Below the pieces are notes generated by a model. It was not told the DNA's origin. It did no database searches and saw nothing but the letters and a program-made list of their open reading frames with translations. Positions 31,811 to 45,254 of a stretch of DNA of 64,000 nucleotides are shown one piece after another. Both the position numbers and the translations under genes were made by a program. Origin of the DNA: Gordius sp. MW1 (lineage: Eukaryota > Nematomorpha > Gordioida > Gordea > Gordiidae); NCBI GenBank assembly GCA_964036665.1, contig OZ038528.1, forward strand, positions 7,136,501 to 7,200,500. The letters are read 5' to 3'. How positions within the stretch are numbered: the stretch's first letter is position 1; every line of letters starts with the position of its first letter.

Positions 31811-32120
31811 TGTCTATCCTTTTAAATATAAGTTTGGTAAAGCTTAAAACCTGAGCTGATGGTACATTTATAATAACCTAAGGGATATTTGAGTGAATAG
31901 TTAACTACATTGAGCTTGAGCGATCATTATATCTAATCTATGTTTATAAGCCTATCCTTTTAAATGTAATACTGATAAAGCTTATGAGCTGATTTAATTG
32001 ATAAACTCAATATTGTATTTGGTACATTTATAATAACCTAAGGGATATTTGAGTGAGTATTTAAATACATTGAGCTTGAGCTAATGATCATTATATCTAT
32101 GTTTATAAGCCTATCCTTAT
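31811..32120 (+). repeat. Tandem duplication, period about 160 bp
   Basis: GGTACATTTATAATAACCTA with the following sequence to TGTTTATAAGCCTATCC occurs at 31861 and again at 32021. A partial third unit starts near 32107. The copies differ by a few substitutions and short indels. Confidence 0.75.
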
Positions 32121-32989
32121 TATTATTATTGTCTACAAGCTTTATAAGGTAAAGTTTATAACTTAGGCTAATACTAATCATAAGATGTAATTATAATTAA
32201 AGACTTTTTAATAAGCTTCAAATGATTATGTGCATTTTTACACAAAATTAGAGATATTAATTGGAATAAAATACATTTGCTTGACCAAACTGAAATTCAT
32301 AATTTTCTTGATCTAATTTAAATATAATAAGTATTATTAGGAAATACATGTTAAAAAAAGATTTGATAATATATTTAAATAGCTAAATTGATAGTTTGTA
32401 AGTAATTCTCTAGATATATTTTATAATTTAGATAATTAAGTATAGGAATTACTTGAATTACTTTGAAAGTCTTGTGTCGTCATTTTATGTCTTCAAAAAT
32501 TAATAGCTATTTTTGTGCCAAAACTAACCTATTGTTCTTTTAGGGAGATCACCTGATGACATATAATTCATTGTTTTGTCATATTAACCAATAGAAATGC
32601 TCAATTCAGCGAAGTCGTTTTTTAAATGTCGTCGTTTCAGATCATTACACCGGACCCGGCCCTATGAATATTATTTTGGCGCGGGCCGGGCCCAGGATTT
32701 CAGAACTTTGCAACGGGGAGGCCGATTGACCTAAAAAACCCGTTGCAGGTCTCTATCACACGGTAAATTAGAAAGAAAATATTATTAAAATTTGGTTTAT
32801 AATAGATGAACCTTTGAATATAACAACAGGGTGTCAATTTAAATTTGTAGGCGGAGAGTTGATAAAAAATGCAAATTCTTACATATTAAACCGTTGAAAT
32901 TGCATTTATTGAACAAATATTTGGGCTTTATGTTATAATTAAAAGTTGTATTTAAAAACAAATAATTATAATCTTCATATTTTTTCTTA

Positions 32990-33122
32990 ATTAAGATAAA
33001 ATAAAAAAAAATAGCTTACGGGGCCCAGGGCCAAAGATTTTTCCTTTGGGGGGGGCTATGGGGTCAGGTTTTTGCTCTTGGGGGGGGGGGGCGGGTCCCC
33101 CTTCCATTAGCTACGCCACTGG
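32990..33122. repeat. hAT-type terminus with G runs
   Basis: GGGGCCCAGGGCCAAAGATT is followed by two G-rich tracts and ends in TTAGCTACGCCACTGGA, the common right terminus of ZMYM1-like hAT elements. The preceding element body was not recognised. Confidence 0.5.
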
Positions 33123-33510
33123 ATGATAGGATATTATAAATCTATTTTTAAAAGTGTATGAAGTGTCTATTAAATGATAAAAACTAAAAAGAAAGGATTA
33201 TTATTAAGGATTAGGTTAAGTTACTATTTCTATTAATAATCTAAATTACAAATATGTGTGAATATTCTACTCATTTTAATCTTACCTTAATTTGCTCTGA
33301 ATATTAATTACTACAATTCATAGAACTAATTTCACTTCATAGAACTACATAATTTATTCCGATAAATGCCGATAAATCCCTATAAGTCTCAATCGAATAT
33401 ATCCACGCGACGACCAAAGAAAACTATACTATATATAAAAAATGTGATAATTATGCGAACAAAGAAACTATTAAATCTCAAGTACGATCATCCACGCGTG
33501 ACCTGAACTG
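33123..33510. other. AT-rich intergenic sequence
   Basis: Nothing was recognised before the minisatellite at 33520. Confidence 0.4.
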
Positions 33511-33519
33511 TCAGCGCAG

Positions 33520-33710
33520 CTGGCATTAGTACTACGCGTAAAATAAAGCCAGGAGAGAGAGAGATGAGGGGGGGGGGAGATACGCGTGTTGGCATTAATG
33601 CGCGTATCATAAAGCGAGGAGAGAGAGAGGTGAGAGGGGGATACGCGTGTTGGCATTAATGCGCGTATCATACAGCGAGGAGGGAGAGAGATGAGGGGAG
33701 ACATGTATGG
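33520..33710 (+). repeat. Tandem repeat, about 64 bp x 3
   Basis: Units carry GGCATTAATGCGCGTATCAT (first copy degenerate) followed by AGCGAGGAGAGAGAGAG and TACGCGTGTT. The block marks the start of a less AT-rich segment that extends to about 34330. Confidence 0.8.
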
Positions 33711-34366
33711 TATACTGTGCATGGGTGCGCCTGTGCATCAGTGGTTGCGCATATGCAACCACAACACCATACCGTTCAAGATAACCTCCTCCGACCTGAA
33801 TGTCGACTCTCTATCAGCACGGTGATCGGACCTGAGTTCTTGACCGCCTCACATTTTCACTTGTCCCTTGTTCTGGTGTACGTATCGATTTGTATTGAAC
33901 GTTTCCTGTATCGTTTTCTGATTCGGTCTTTGAATTGGTCTTCTCGATTTAATTTCATAGTTGACCACAAACATTGAATCGCCCTTTCCCATCGAGCTTG
34001 TTACGCGGGGGTGGGGGTTTTGGCAGTGTGAGCGTCGTTGGGTTCAGGATACTCTACCCAATTTTCGTCTAACGCAACCCAAGAGATTTCCATGTTTTCC
34101 CCCACGAGAACGAGACAGAAACATCTTCGCCACTCTGAGTCGTTCAGGCCGCTTCTCCATAAGAGCTAGCCTCTCGACCCAAGAGTACGATATTTTCGTA
34201 AAATTAAGGTGACATCGCTATTCCACACATCAGCTATCGGTGCCGACATAGGCACCAGCGACATCACTAAGTGTACAAAAACTGTCATCAGACGTATTCC
34301 GTATCAAATGCAACTCAGCCTACTACCATCATGAGACTTACTAATAACCAATTACGTTTTGATGTT
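33711..34366. other. GC-richer segment of unknown function
   Basis: The base composition is clearly less AT-rich than the flanks, with CpG-containing words. Plus-strand reading 33961-34212 is open for 83 codons (includes ERRWVQDTLPNFRLTQPKRF) and is followed by AAATTAAGGTGACA, a possible splice donor. GGTGCC-GACATA-GGCACC near 34232 is a possible hairpin. It could be an exon, a promoter region of a gene between the PP2A copies, or an unrecognised repeat. I do not recognise the peptide. Confidence 0.3.
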
Positions 34367-34374
34367 GACCCAGT

Positions 34375-34510
34375 CATGAGCGTAGTCAGGTTTTGGATTG
34401 GGGGGGGGGGGGGAGCACGTGTAAAAGTTCAATTAGAGGGGGGCAAAACATAAATTTCTTTTATTTTTCAAAGTTTTTGCATTGAAAATTTTTTTTGGGC
34501 TACGCCCATG
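34375..34510. mobile_element. hAT-type MITE, 136 bp, with perfect target duplication
   Basis: The ends are CATGAGCGTAGTCAGG and GGGCTACGCCCATG. The flanking 8-bp duplication GACCCAGT is perfect (34367-34374 and 34511-34518). The interior is a G run and A/T-rich sequence with no coding capacity. A relative lies at 16257-16377. Confidence 0.85.
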
Positions 34511-34848
34511 GACCCAGTGATGGACATCTCAATGGAACAATGCTAAGCACCGTTGAGATGGATAAAGCTTCTGTCATTCCCCACCAAACTTAAAATAAAT
34601 TGCAGAGTAATTCATATTGTGCATCTGCGCTAGCAAGCAACATTACACAAAAGCGTGAATTACTAATAAGCGAGGGGGGGGGGTAATCGGTGTGGTAACT
34701 AGACATTTACAAAATAGGAATCAATAGAGTGCTAACAATAATTAAAGGACATTTTCCAAAAATAGATAAATTTTGGCAGTAAATATTTTATTAAAATAAA
34801 CTTAAGGGCGATATATATACATTTTCATATATAATCATAAAACTATCG

Positions 34849-35080
34849 ATGTTTCTTAGTGATCATCATGCCTACAAGTTTCCTCAACCCAGGTCAACGA
34901 AACAAGTTATTATTAAAAAGCACCCTGCCCTCAGCCCACAGTTCCATTATGATGACTCCAGACGCAGCTATACTGAGCTACCAAATAGTGCTAATATGGA
35001 TTTTTCTTGCGTTATTCTAGCTACTTTACTTCGTAATGGGCTTAACATTGACATCCAAACCAGAGAGTCTGAACGAGAGG
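34849..35080 (+). CDS. Possible exon of an unidentified protein
   Basis: An open stretch reads DHHAYKFPQPRSTKQVIIKK and continues, with balanced amino-acid composition, to NMDFSCVILATLLRNGLNID. It stops being protein-like exactly at GAGAGG/GTATGT, a good splice donor. An ATG opens it at 34849, but TTTCTTAG just after could instead be an acceptor. I do not recognise the family, and no partner exon was found. It may belong to a gene lying between the two PP2A copies or be a decayed remnant. Confidence 0.3.
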
Positions 35081-35159
35081 GTATGTCAATTTTATTTTAT
35101 GATATATTCATTTGCAGCCGCGTTTACCACTTATCAATTTTTAGTACCTCTACTTGAAA

Positions 35160-36221
35160 AATTGCGACTTAACCTACAATGTTACCTTTGTATTATCTTT
35201 GCTTCAATAAAAGTCAAATGCTACTTAAAACACGGGGATTAAGATGACTCAAAATCTACATCCAAAAAATATGAATCAGTGCCTAATTGACTAGAAGTCG
35301 CTTTAATTCAGGTAGGATAACTAAGAATCGGTAAGTAACACACTTGGTTGAATTGGTCACATTATATATTAAAAGAAAATTGACATTTGTAGCAAGCTCT
35401 GTAATTCTTTATAAGAGTTCACCGTACTGGATTTTTTTCTAACTGGCTATGGCTGGAAATAAACTAGAGACAAGGGGTAATAACGAGAGAGATCAGAGTA
35501 ATTAATTAACTAAGCAGCAAGCTCTGTAGTTCTTTAAGTTACTTTACCTTACTAGGTTACCATTTGGTTACTTAACGTTAATAAGGGGGGGGCAGCAGAC
35601 TTTGTAGTTCTTTAAGTAAGTTGACTTTATTAGGTTGCACGTTAGCTATTAGACCTTTTTTTGGGGGCGGGGGATAATCAGACTACTTTTTTTGGGTGTC
35701 GGCGTCGGGTACCTAGTTAATGTTGCTCCTGTCTGGCGGGTGGAATATTTATTGATTTTAAGGGCTCAGTATAGCCGCATTTGAAATTAAAACTGCGGGC
35801 TGAAGGCATAGTGGTTTGTGAATAATAACTAGTTCCTTTGACCTGGGTTCAGGAAATTTGTATCTAAAATTGCCAATTACAAACGTCTTCCAGGCGTTCC
35901 TGCCTTGGGTTAGAGTTCTATACTATTTAATTCTTGGGACGTATTGTATATCTGATCCAAGGCATTTTGGTGTTTGAGGTGGTTTGCTCAGTATAGTGGA
36001 TATGCAGAGATTGGGGGAACCTTTAAGGATCTGTTGCGTTAAGATGTTCCATTTTTACAATGTAGGGGGGATGGTTAATATAGGAATCAAGTAAAATAGT
36101 TTGGCAGACTATTCTCAGCATTTTGTTTATATATGTTTGTATACTCTCAGTAAGTTAGTTGACCTTTTTTCGCTATCCCTCGATCGTCTCAATACCGCCT
36201 GTGTATGTATGTATGTATGTG
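35160..36221 (+). other. Upstream region of PP2A copy 2
   Basis: Three diverged copies of GCAAGCTCTGTAGTTCTTTA occur at about 35393, 35517 and 35590, each followed by AAG-rich sequence. A GTAT microsatellite immediately precedes the ATG. There is no resemblance to the region upstream of copy 1. No TATA box or coding sequence was recognised. Confidence 0.4.
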
Positions 36222-39224
<3,003 letters not shown>

Positions 39225-39915
39225 TATAGAGCTCCAGCCTATTGCCGCAAACATATGTGGTTAATTTTATCCTCCTATCCTCACACCAGCCTACACCATA
39301 TTTATGATCATCTTATAATATACATCTTATAACATATGCTACTCATATACCACACCCCTAACGACTCAATTTATCATGCATTATATGTTTTTCCTCTTGA
39401 GATGGGCATGTATCCCAACATTAACGTGACCTTATCACCCCCCTTCCTACTAAAGAATTATTAGTACACACGGAAATAGAACTTTTTTGTGGAATACGAA
39501 TTTGTAAACGTCTGTTTTGAAAATTTAAATTTCATTTGTTCATACAAATTGTAGCACTATTATGAGTGTAGTTGCCCTTTGAATGATATACAACTAGTTG
39601 AACGTGAAATATATGTGCTTAGTTTTAAAGATGATAGCGATTACCGTGTGTGGACCCAGCCTTTTTTAATGAATGATTATGTCACTAGATGTGTCTAGGC
39701 TTTTTAATATATCTTTTAAGGCTTTTGTTTCACTCTTTCTCACCGAATTTTATGTTGTACACATTCCTTTACAATATTGTATAAGTTTGGTACTTATTTT
39801 GTTTATTTAAACTGTGTATGAGCTTTACTTTTTGTTTATGGTTTTCCCCATTATTTATACTTCTTGTATAATAAAATAGAGCATTTTAACTCATTTGACT
39901 GGTTTATTTAATTAT
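39225..39915 (+). other. 3' UTR and flank of PP2A copy 2
   Basis: The sequence aligns with 14110-14880 downstream of copy 1. AATAAA at 39870-39875 is the probable poly(A) signal. Similarity ends shortly after it. Confidence 0.7.
39870..39875 (+). terminator. Likely poly(A) signal AATAAA of PP2A copy 2
   Basis: The signal is about 645 bp past the stop and is conserved in position relative to copy 1 (14824-14829). Confidence 0.5.
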
Positions 39916-40790
39916 GAATTAAACCTTGAAGTATTAAGATCTCTGGGTAGCGGATTTTATAAGTAATAAATTTATATGATTTCTGAAATATCATTTTTGC
40001 AGAACGACAACATTAATTGTTATAATTATAGATTGCTTAGTTTTGGGGCACAGCCGATAAAATAATGAGCGTTTTGTCATAATGACATTAGACAAAAAAA
40101 TTTATTCTATAAAAGATTTAAAAATATGGATAAGTCAATTATTTGTAACCTCTTCAAAAGTTCTAAACCGATTGCTTTAAAATTTTGACACACCAGGGCA
40201 TTATCGGATTTGTTAATTCTGGCTACATAATTTTCTCAGCTTATTTATAATTTTCGCTACTGTTTGCAAAGTTATTTTTAATCATTGCTCAGTTTCTTTA
40301 TTGAATGTTAAGATTTCAATTATTTACCTTTTTTGAACTCACAAACATGCGGAGATCAGACTAAAGTCTTTGGCCAGTGGGTCAAAAACATTTTGCAATA
40401 AAAGTTCGAATTTTGGTTTACACATATCATTTATAAGTTTGTTCTGTCTGTTTAACATTTTGCGACAACAACTCAATTTGAAAACAATGGACATTTCTTA
40501 TAAGGAATTATTAGTTTACGTGTCGAACAACAAAAAGTTACGACGTAAAGCCAGAAAGGATAAATATGCATCACAAGCGAAAAATTATACGGAAGGAAAT
40601 AATGAGTTTTCTTGTGATTCAAATCCGTAGTTATATACCCGCTAAGGAAATGGTCAATATCTAATTTTTTCCTATAGCTGTTTGTCACACTTAGTGGTCA
40701 GCTAGTAGTTTCTCCACACCAGCTTCGCTTTAGCTCGTACCTTCTCAAGTTCATATCTTTTTATATTTTATATCAGTTTAGGCCTCCCTC
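39916..40790. other. Intergenic sequence
   Basis: It is mostly AT-rich. A 47-codon frame near 40487-40630 (MDISYKELLVYVSNNKK) was noted but has no family match that I know. Confidence 0.35.
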
Positions 40791-40794
40791 TCCT

Positions 40795-41406
40795 TCACTT
40801 ACCGTCCAGTTGCACTTTCTTAATGCGTTTTGCCAAGTGACTTTCCTCCCGTCTCTCCAAATGGCCATACCATCTCAATCTTCTTACAACCAACTTTCTC
40901 TGAATCGGAACCACATTTATTTTATCCCTTATGCCTAGATTCCTTATATGGTCCTTTTTGCTTATTCCCAAGATCCATCTTAACATTCGCATCTCCATTA
41001 TAGCCAATTGCACTTATTTTGCCTTGATCGCCCAGGTTCCGCTCCATAAAACACCGTGGTTACAATAACGGTGTTATATAACCGTCCTTTCAATTTGAAT
41101 GGTATTTGATGCCCATACCACTTTAGCCGATTTTCGTTAATCATGTCCGGCATAGGTTGAATTCCCCCTTTTGTTCGGAGAAAGTCATTCGTCATGTAAA
41201 GCTTATCCCAAGCTCCACCGTATCATTCTTATCTCTGTGGTTTTAATAGCCTTTTTTTCATGTTGAAATGCCCATGCTTCGCTTGCATAGATTGACACCG
41301 GTCTTAAGATGGATTTGTAAGCTTTGCTCTTCAACCATATTGGCATTTTCTTGTCCCATATCTCACTAAATATACTTCGCCATTTAATGCAACGTTTTTT
41401 GTTCAA
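40795..41406 (-). pseudogene. Two fused RTE-LINE 3' fragments
   Basis: From 41406 down, the first fragment matches the post-RT region of an RTE element (LKSKAYKSILRPVSIYASEA; DMINENRLKWYGH). It then switches near 41100 to a second, different RTE copy that restarts at an earlier domain position (IPFKLKGRLYNTVIV; MEMRMLRWILGISKKD; RRLRWYGHLERREE). Both are short, broken and lack the RT core. The arrangement is two truncated insertions or a recombinant. Confidence 0.7.
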
Positions 41407-42330
41407 ATTAATTGTAGTTTTTTGGCTGATTTATCGTTAATGTTTTTCCTTTTTAGTTGCAAGGTTCTCTCACATCACTTTTATTAGGTGTAAAATAAAC
41501 TAATACTAAATTATAAACTTTTTTGATTAAGTTTAATAAGTTTAGAGAAAAATGCCGTAGTCCTTATTAGCTGTAAGAGAAAATGGGCTAAACCAACTAG
41601 AAAACATTGAGTTGGTTATCAAAAAAATATAAATATGGAAAAAATTTAGAAAATGCTCATAGCATACCGAATCCAGATGCATTTTCAAAGTGGGTTTGTG
41701 TGAAAGGTTTTTGTTATAAGTTTTTATATAATTGCACTTATATAAAGCTACTTTGTCAAAAATTTGTTTAAACTCAACAAAAGCTAAAAAATGATTTAAT
41801 TAAAAAGAACATATATTAAACAGCAAATGTGAGTAGTATTTATTGCTGGTTTTTTATTAATTGTGGTAATTTATGACAATTCGTTCAAAAATTTTATGTT
41901 AAATAAAGGCAAAGTCACAGAAACGCAAAATTTAGAAGCCTATTAGAAATCGGCAGTTGGATTTCTACCATTATTTTGATTTTTCCTGAAACAAGCAAAT
42001 ATAAGTTAAAAAGTGTACAGAACATTTGTTCCTACTTTTTGAAAACATACATATAAAAGGCGACTTTGGTTTTAGAAGGAGGGGATTAAACATAGTTATT
42101 TACTATATCTTAAAGATTATGCCTTTTAAATTATTAATGCATTTATAACCTATAAAACACTCTGAGTCAGCTCAAGATAAAAATCATGATTATAGCTAAG
42201 CGAGATAAGTGGGAATATGTTTGTATTTTTTATACAAAATTTCCCATTAAGAACGTCTATTATAAAAATTTATAAATATGCACCTTCTTATTGTTCTAAT
42301 AAATATAAATACGTTTTAAGAGACAAAAGT
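41407..42330. other. AT-rich intergenic sequence
   Basis: It lies between the LINE fragments and the 3' end of the C19orf47-like gene. No feature was seen. Confidence 0.4.
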
Positions 42331-42343
42331 AAGTATAAAATTT

Positions 42344-44009
42344 TCAACCCAATCGTTCTTTAGCACTTTTTTGCCCCAATCTACTAAACACTGAAGATTG
42401 ATTCTTTGTGATAATGTTGGATCTCATGGCACCTGCCCGTCTAACTTCAAACCCACTTTTCTGTATCATCCCTCTTCTAATTATCACTGGTTCCTGAACT
42501 ATGGGCAATTTTCGGTCAAAGTTGGGTACACGAATTTGGCGTGGGATAGTTACTGGTTTATCCACACCTAATTCCCAAAAATAAAAGTTTAAAATATAGT
42601 CTAAACTAAATGTAAATTGAAATAATTATTTACATTTTTGTACTAACTATTTATATAGATGGCAACTTACTAGAAAATTTTTTGTCAGAACGAAAATTGC
42701 CAACGGTTACAACAAAAGGTGTACTGCTGAAATTTTGTGCTGATATAGGATTACCGACTCGCTCTTTGATCGAGTTACTTGGGAAAGTTTTGCCCAAAAT
42801 ATCTCGATAAGGTCGATCTTCATTAGCAAATATCCCTTGACTTAAGCTTTTTAAACCAGGTCTTAAATTTGAGTTGCTTCGAAGAGACTTTACCTTAAAA
42901 TTATGATTAGAACTTGAAATCGTTGTGCGGGTAAGAAATGCATTCTGGTTATTTTTTTGTTTAGATGCTGGCAAGAAATCTTCTTTTGCAGAGGCTTTAA
43001 TTGTAGGGGAATATTCTGAAGCATCAACTTGCAACTTTTTATCCTAAAACCAAGATAAAACAGTTATGCCTATCAGCACTATAAGAGTTTTAACAATGAA
43101 AAAATATATATGATATGCCACTTATGTGTATTAAGATGCTTGATTAATATATGTTTAATTACGTATATTTTAAAAACAACTCATCAATCACAAACCATTT
43201 AATGCATTTTTTACACTAGTCATAAAAAAATATACTGGTTAAAATCATTTTTAAATATATCACCAAATAAATATCCTTTATATAAATTTAAGCTTTATCA
43301 AACTCTTACCTTTTTAAGAATTGATTCATTCTTAACAGCATTATAAGCTTTTGTTGATGGAGTTGGGATAATGGTATGCAAATTTTTTGAATCTTTAACA
43401 TCAATGTCCATTGGTTCACATTGTGTAATTGCAATGTGTTTATTTTCATCCTTTATATTTAACTAAAATAAACTTTAAATTAATGACTTATTAGATAAAA
43501 AATCTAACAAAGTTGATGATTCTTTAAAAAATTAAGATGGAATAAAAAACATAATTAAAAATATGTTTAACTTTTTCATGCAAAAATTTAATTTTAATTA
43601 TGAATAAAAGCAAAAACATAATAAGAGTTCTATTTTAATAGGCATCAATTCAATGTAGTTATTACTAATGTTGTTGAAGAAGCATTGCTATTTGTAGAAG
43701 TGTATTTACCTAGACAATATTTATATAAAAAATTTGTAACCAATACTTGTGTGCAATTGGTTGATTCCCTAAAAAAAATTTGTAGCCAGATGTAAATTGT
43801 TTATACTTTATTATGGACAAATTTGGCATGCTTTTGAATCAATATAATGTCCCCAATTATATTAATTCCCATATCAATTAAATGTTCTTTAGTTATGTCT
43901 AAAAGCATATCTTTGCTTAGGTGATGATTATTGAATAAAACTGCAAAATCCATAGCCGCTTCAGGCTGGATTCCAGCATCTAGAAAAAACTGTTCCCAAA
44001 ATTTTGCAT
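42344..44009 (-). CDS. C19orf47: C19orf47-like protein (SAM domain), four 3' exons
   Basis: Exons on the minus strand: 44009-43807, 43462-43310, 43043-42671, 42567-42344, with GT-AG borders and matching phases. The first visible exon encodes a SAM-like helical domain (FWEQFFLDAGIQPEAAMDFA, then KDMLLDITKEHLIDMGI and GDIILIQKHAKFVH) closely resembling the N-terminus of human C19orf47. The middle exons are Ser/Lys/Asn-rich and probably disordered. The last carries SVFSRLG, a motif also found near the end of the human protein. The stop is at 42344-42346. Exon 44009 begins at an acceptor, so a short first exon with the start codon must lie upstream and was not found. Molecular function is not established; SAM domains usually mediate protein or RNA contacts. 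Confidence 0.8.
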
Positions 44010-44011
44010 CT

Positions 44012-44840
44012 TTAAAAAACGTTTAATAATTAATAAGCTTAAGCGTGATTACTTGAGTTTAGTGTCGATGACATTATATCTGAATTGGTGACATTTTGGT
44101 GTTAAATCGTTTTGTCAAAAACAAAAATCATATAGAAAACACATAACAATAACCCACATTTTTCTATAAAATAAATGCAAATATGCTTAGCCTCTTTAAA
44201 TATTGCAGTGTATATAGCTTTTAATTGAAGGGAAATAATTTCTAATTAAATAGAGAATAACATCACAGGTTACTAAAAATTAACTATAATTTTTTTAATT
44301 AGCGTGCTTTAATATAGAAAAGTTAAATATACAATGGAATTTAAAAAAGATACAAGAACAAAAATTATTTATAAAAAAATGATTAAAAGACATTATCCGT
44401 TTCTTCATCTTCTTTAAGAATGGGCATTGAATCCATCAGGGTGTAGGGAAATTATAGTTACCTTGGAAGAGATTTGGTTTTAATACGTACAAGGTGAAAA
44501 TTAAATACACACACATCAAAATGTCATTATTATCTATTGCTATATAAACTCTCCATTTATAATTTCATCATTCAGTGTTGCGTTTTCCCCTTAATAAATT
44601 ATATTCCAACCCTTTTCACTTAGCAATCGCAATGGCGATTGATTGTCTTAGAAGAAAACTATTCAATATTTTTGAGGGAGGCGAATGTTTATTAAGTTCT
44701 TTAAAAAAATTTAAAGCGCATAGGAATAAAAATAGAGGTGTCTGATATAGCTGAATATTTTACGGATTTACAATGTTCTGCCATCGAATATTATTATATT
44801 ATATCTTTTGATATTAATAAAGTTCCTTTAGTTAGAATAA
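44012..44840. other. Upstream of the C19orf47-like gene
   Basis: The missing first exon and promoter of that gene should lie here or beyond. The sequence is AT-rich and no confident exon was seen. Confidence 0.35.
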
Positions 44841-44848
44841 AGTAGGCT

Positions 44849-45250
44849 TTAATACCTACAAGGGCGCATCCGCCCTTCAAGAGAGGGATCTGACGGTTCA
44901 AAAATGGAGGGAACTTTTACCCGTTTGAGGGCAGCTTTTAACAGTGTATTTATTATTTGGTGCCTACTATAACTGCTTTTGTTAAATTTACAATGGAGAG
45001 GGTGACGCTCTTCCTCATCTACAAGTGAATTACAAAGCCGGCAGGGGTATGGTGTCGTGTACTTACAGCTCAAGCGGAGGGCTATGTTGAAGAAAAGAAT
45101 GGGGCTCTCTAAAAACCATTCGTGACCGGATTGGTCAAAAGCTAATGACCTAAGATTGCAATGCTGTTTGGCGTCGCATGTCGAAGAAGGTAAACGACGG
45201 ACCGCGACACCAAACTTGCATCCAAATCTTTTTTGGGCGTATGATTGTGG
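44849..45250 (-). pseudogene. Retroelement ORF C-terminal fragment
   Basis: Minus-strand reading gives HEWFLESPILFFNIALRLSC and CRLCNSLVDEEERHPLHCKF, then SRHQIINTLLKAALKRVKVP and a degenerate EGRMRP. A Cys/His cluster followed by RH..IN.L..AL is typical of the region after the reverse transcriptase in a group of retroelement polyproteins, which I cannot assign to a clade. The fragment is short and lacks RT. Confidence 0.5.
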
Positions 45251-45254
45251 TATA

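Larger units (their letters stand above)
30772..32756 (+). mobile_element. Old hAT-2-family copy
   Basis: The left end TAAAGACCAGCGCGG and right end CCCGTTGCAGGTCTCTA match the hAT-2 termini (the right almost exactly), and both ends have GGGCCGGGC-type subterminal sequence. A transposase C-terminal remnant lies near 31200-31310 (GRLLQKRIARLR). Target duplication is not preserved. It contains internal tandem repeats at 31563-31680 and 31811-32120. Confidence 0.65.

Noticed and set aside
33471-33722. Minus-strand open frame rich in Ser, His and Leu
   Set aside because: It is translated from the 64-bp tandem repeat and has no independent support.
40487-40630. Small basic open frame beginning MDISYKELL
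   Set aside because: Short, no recognised family, no splice or expression signal; it cannot be told from chance.
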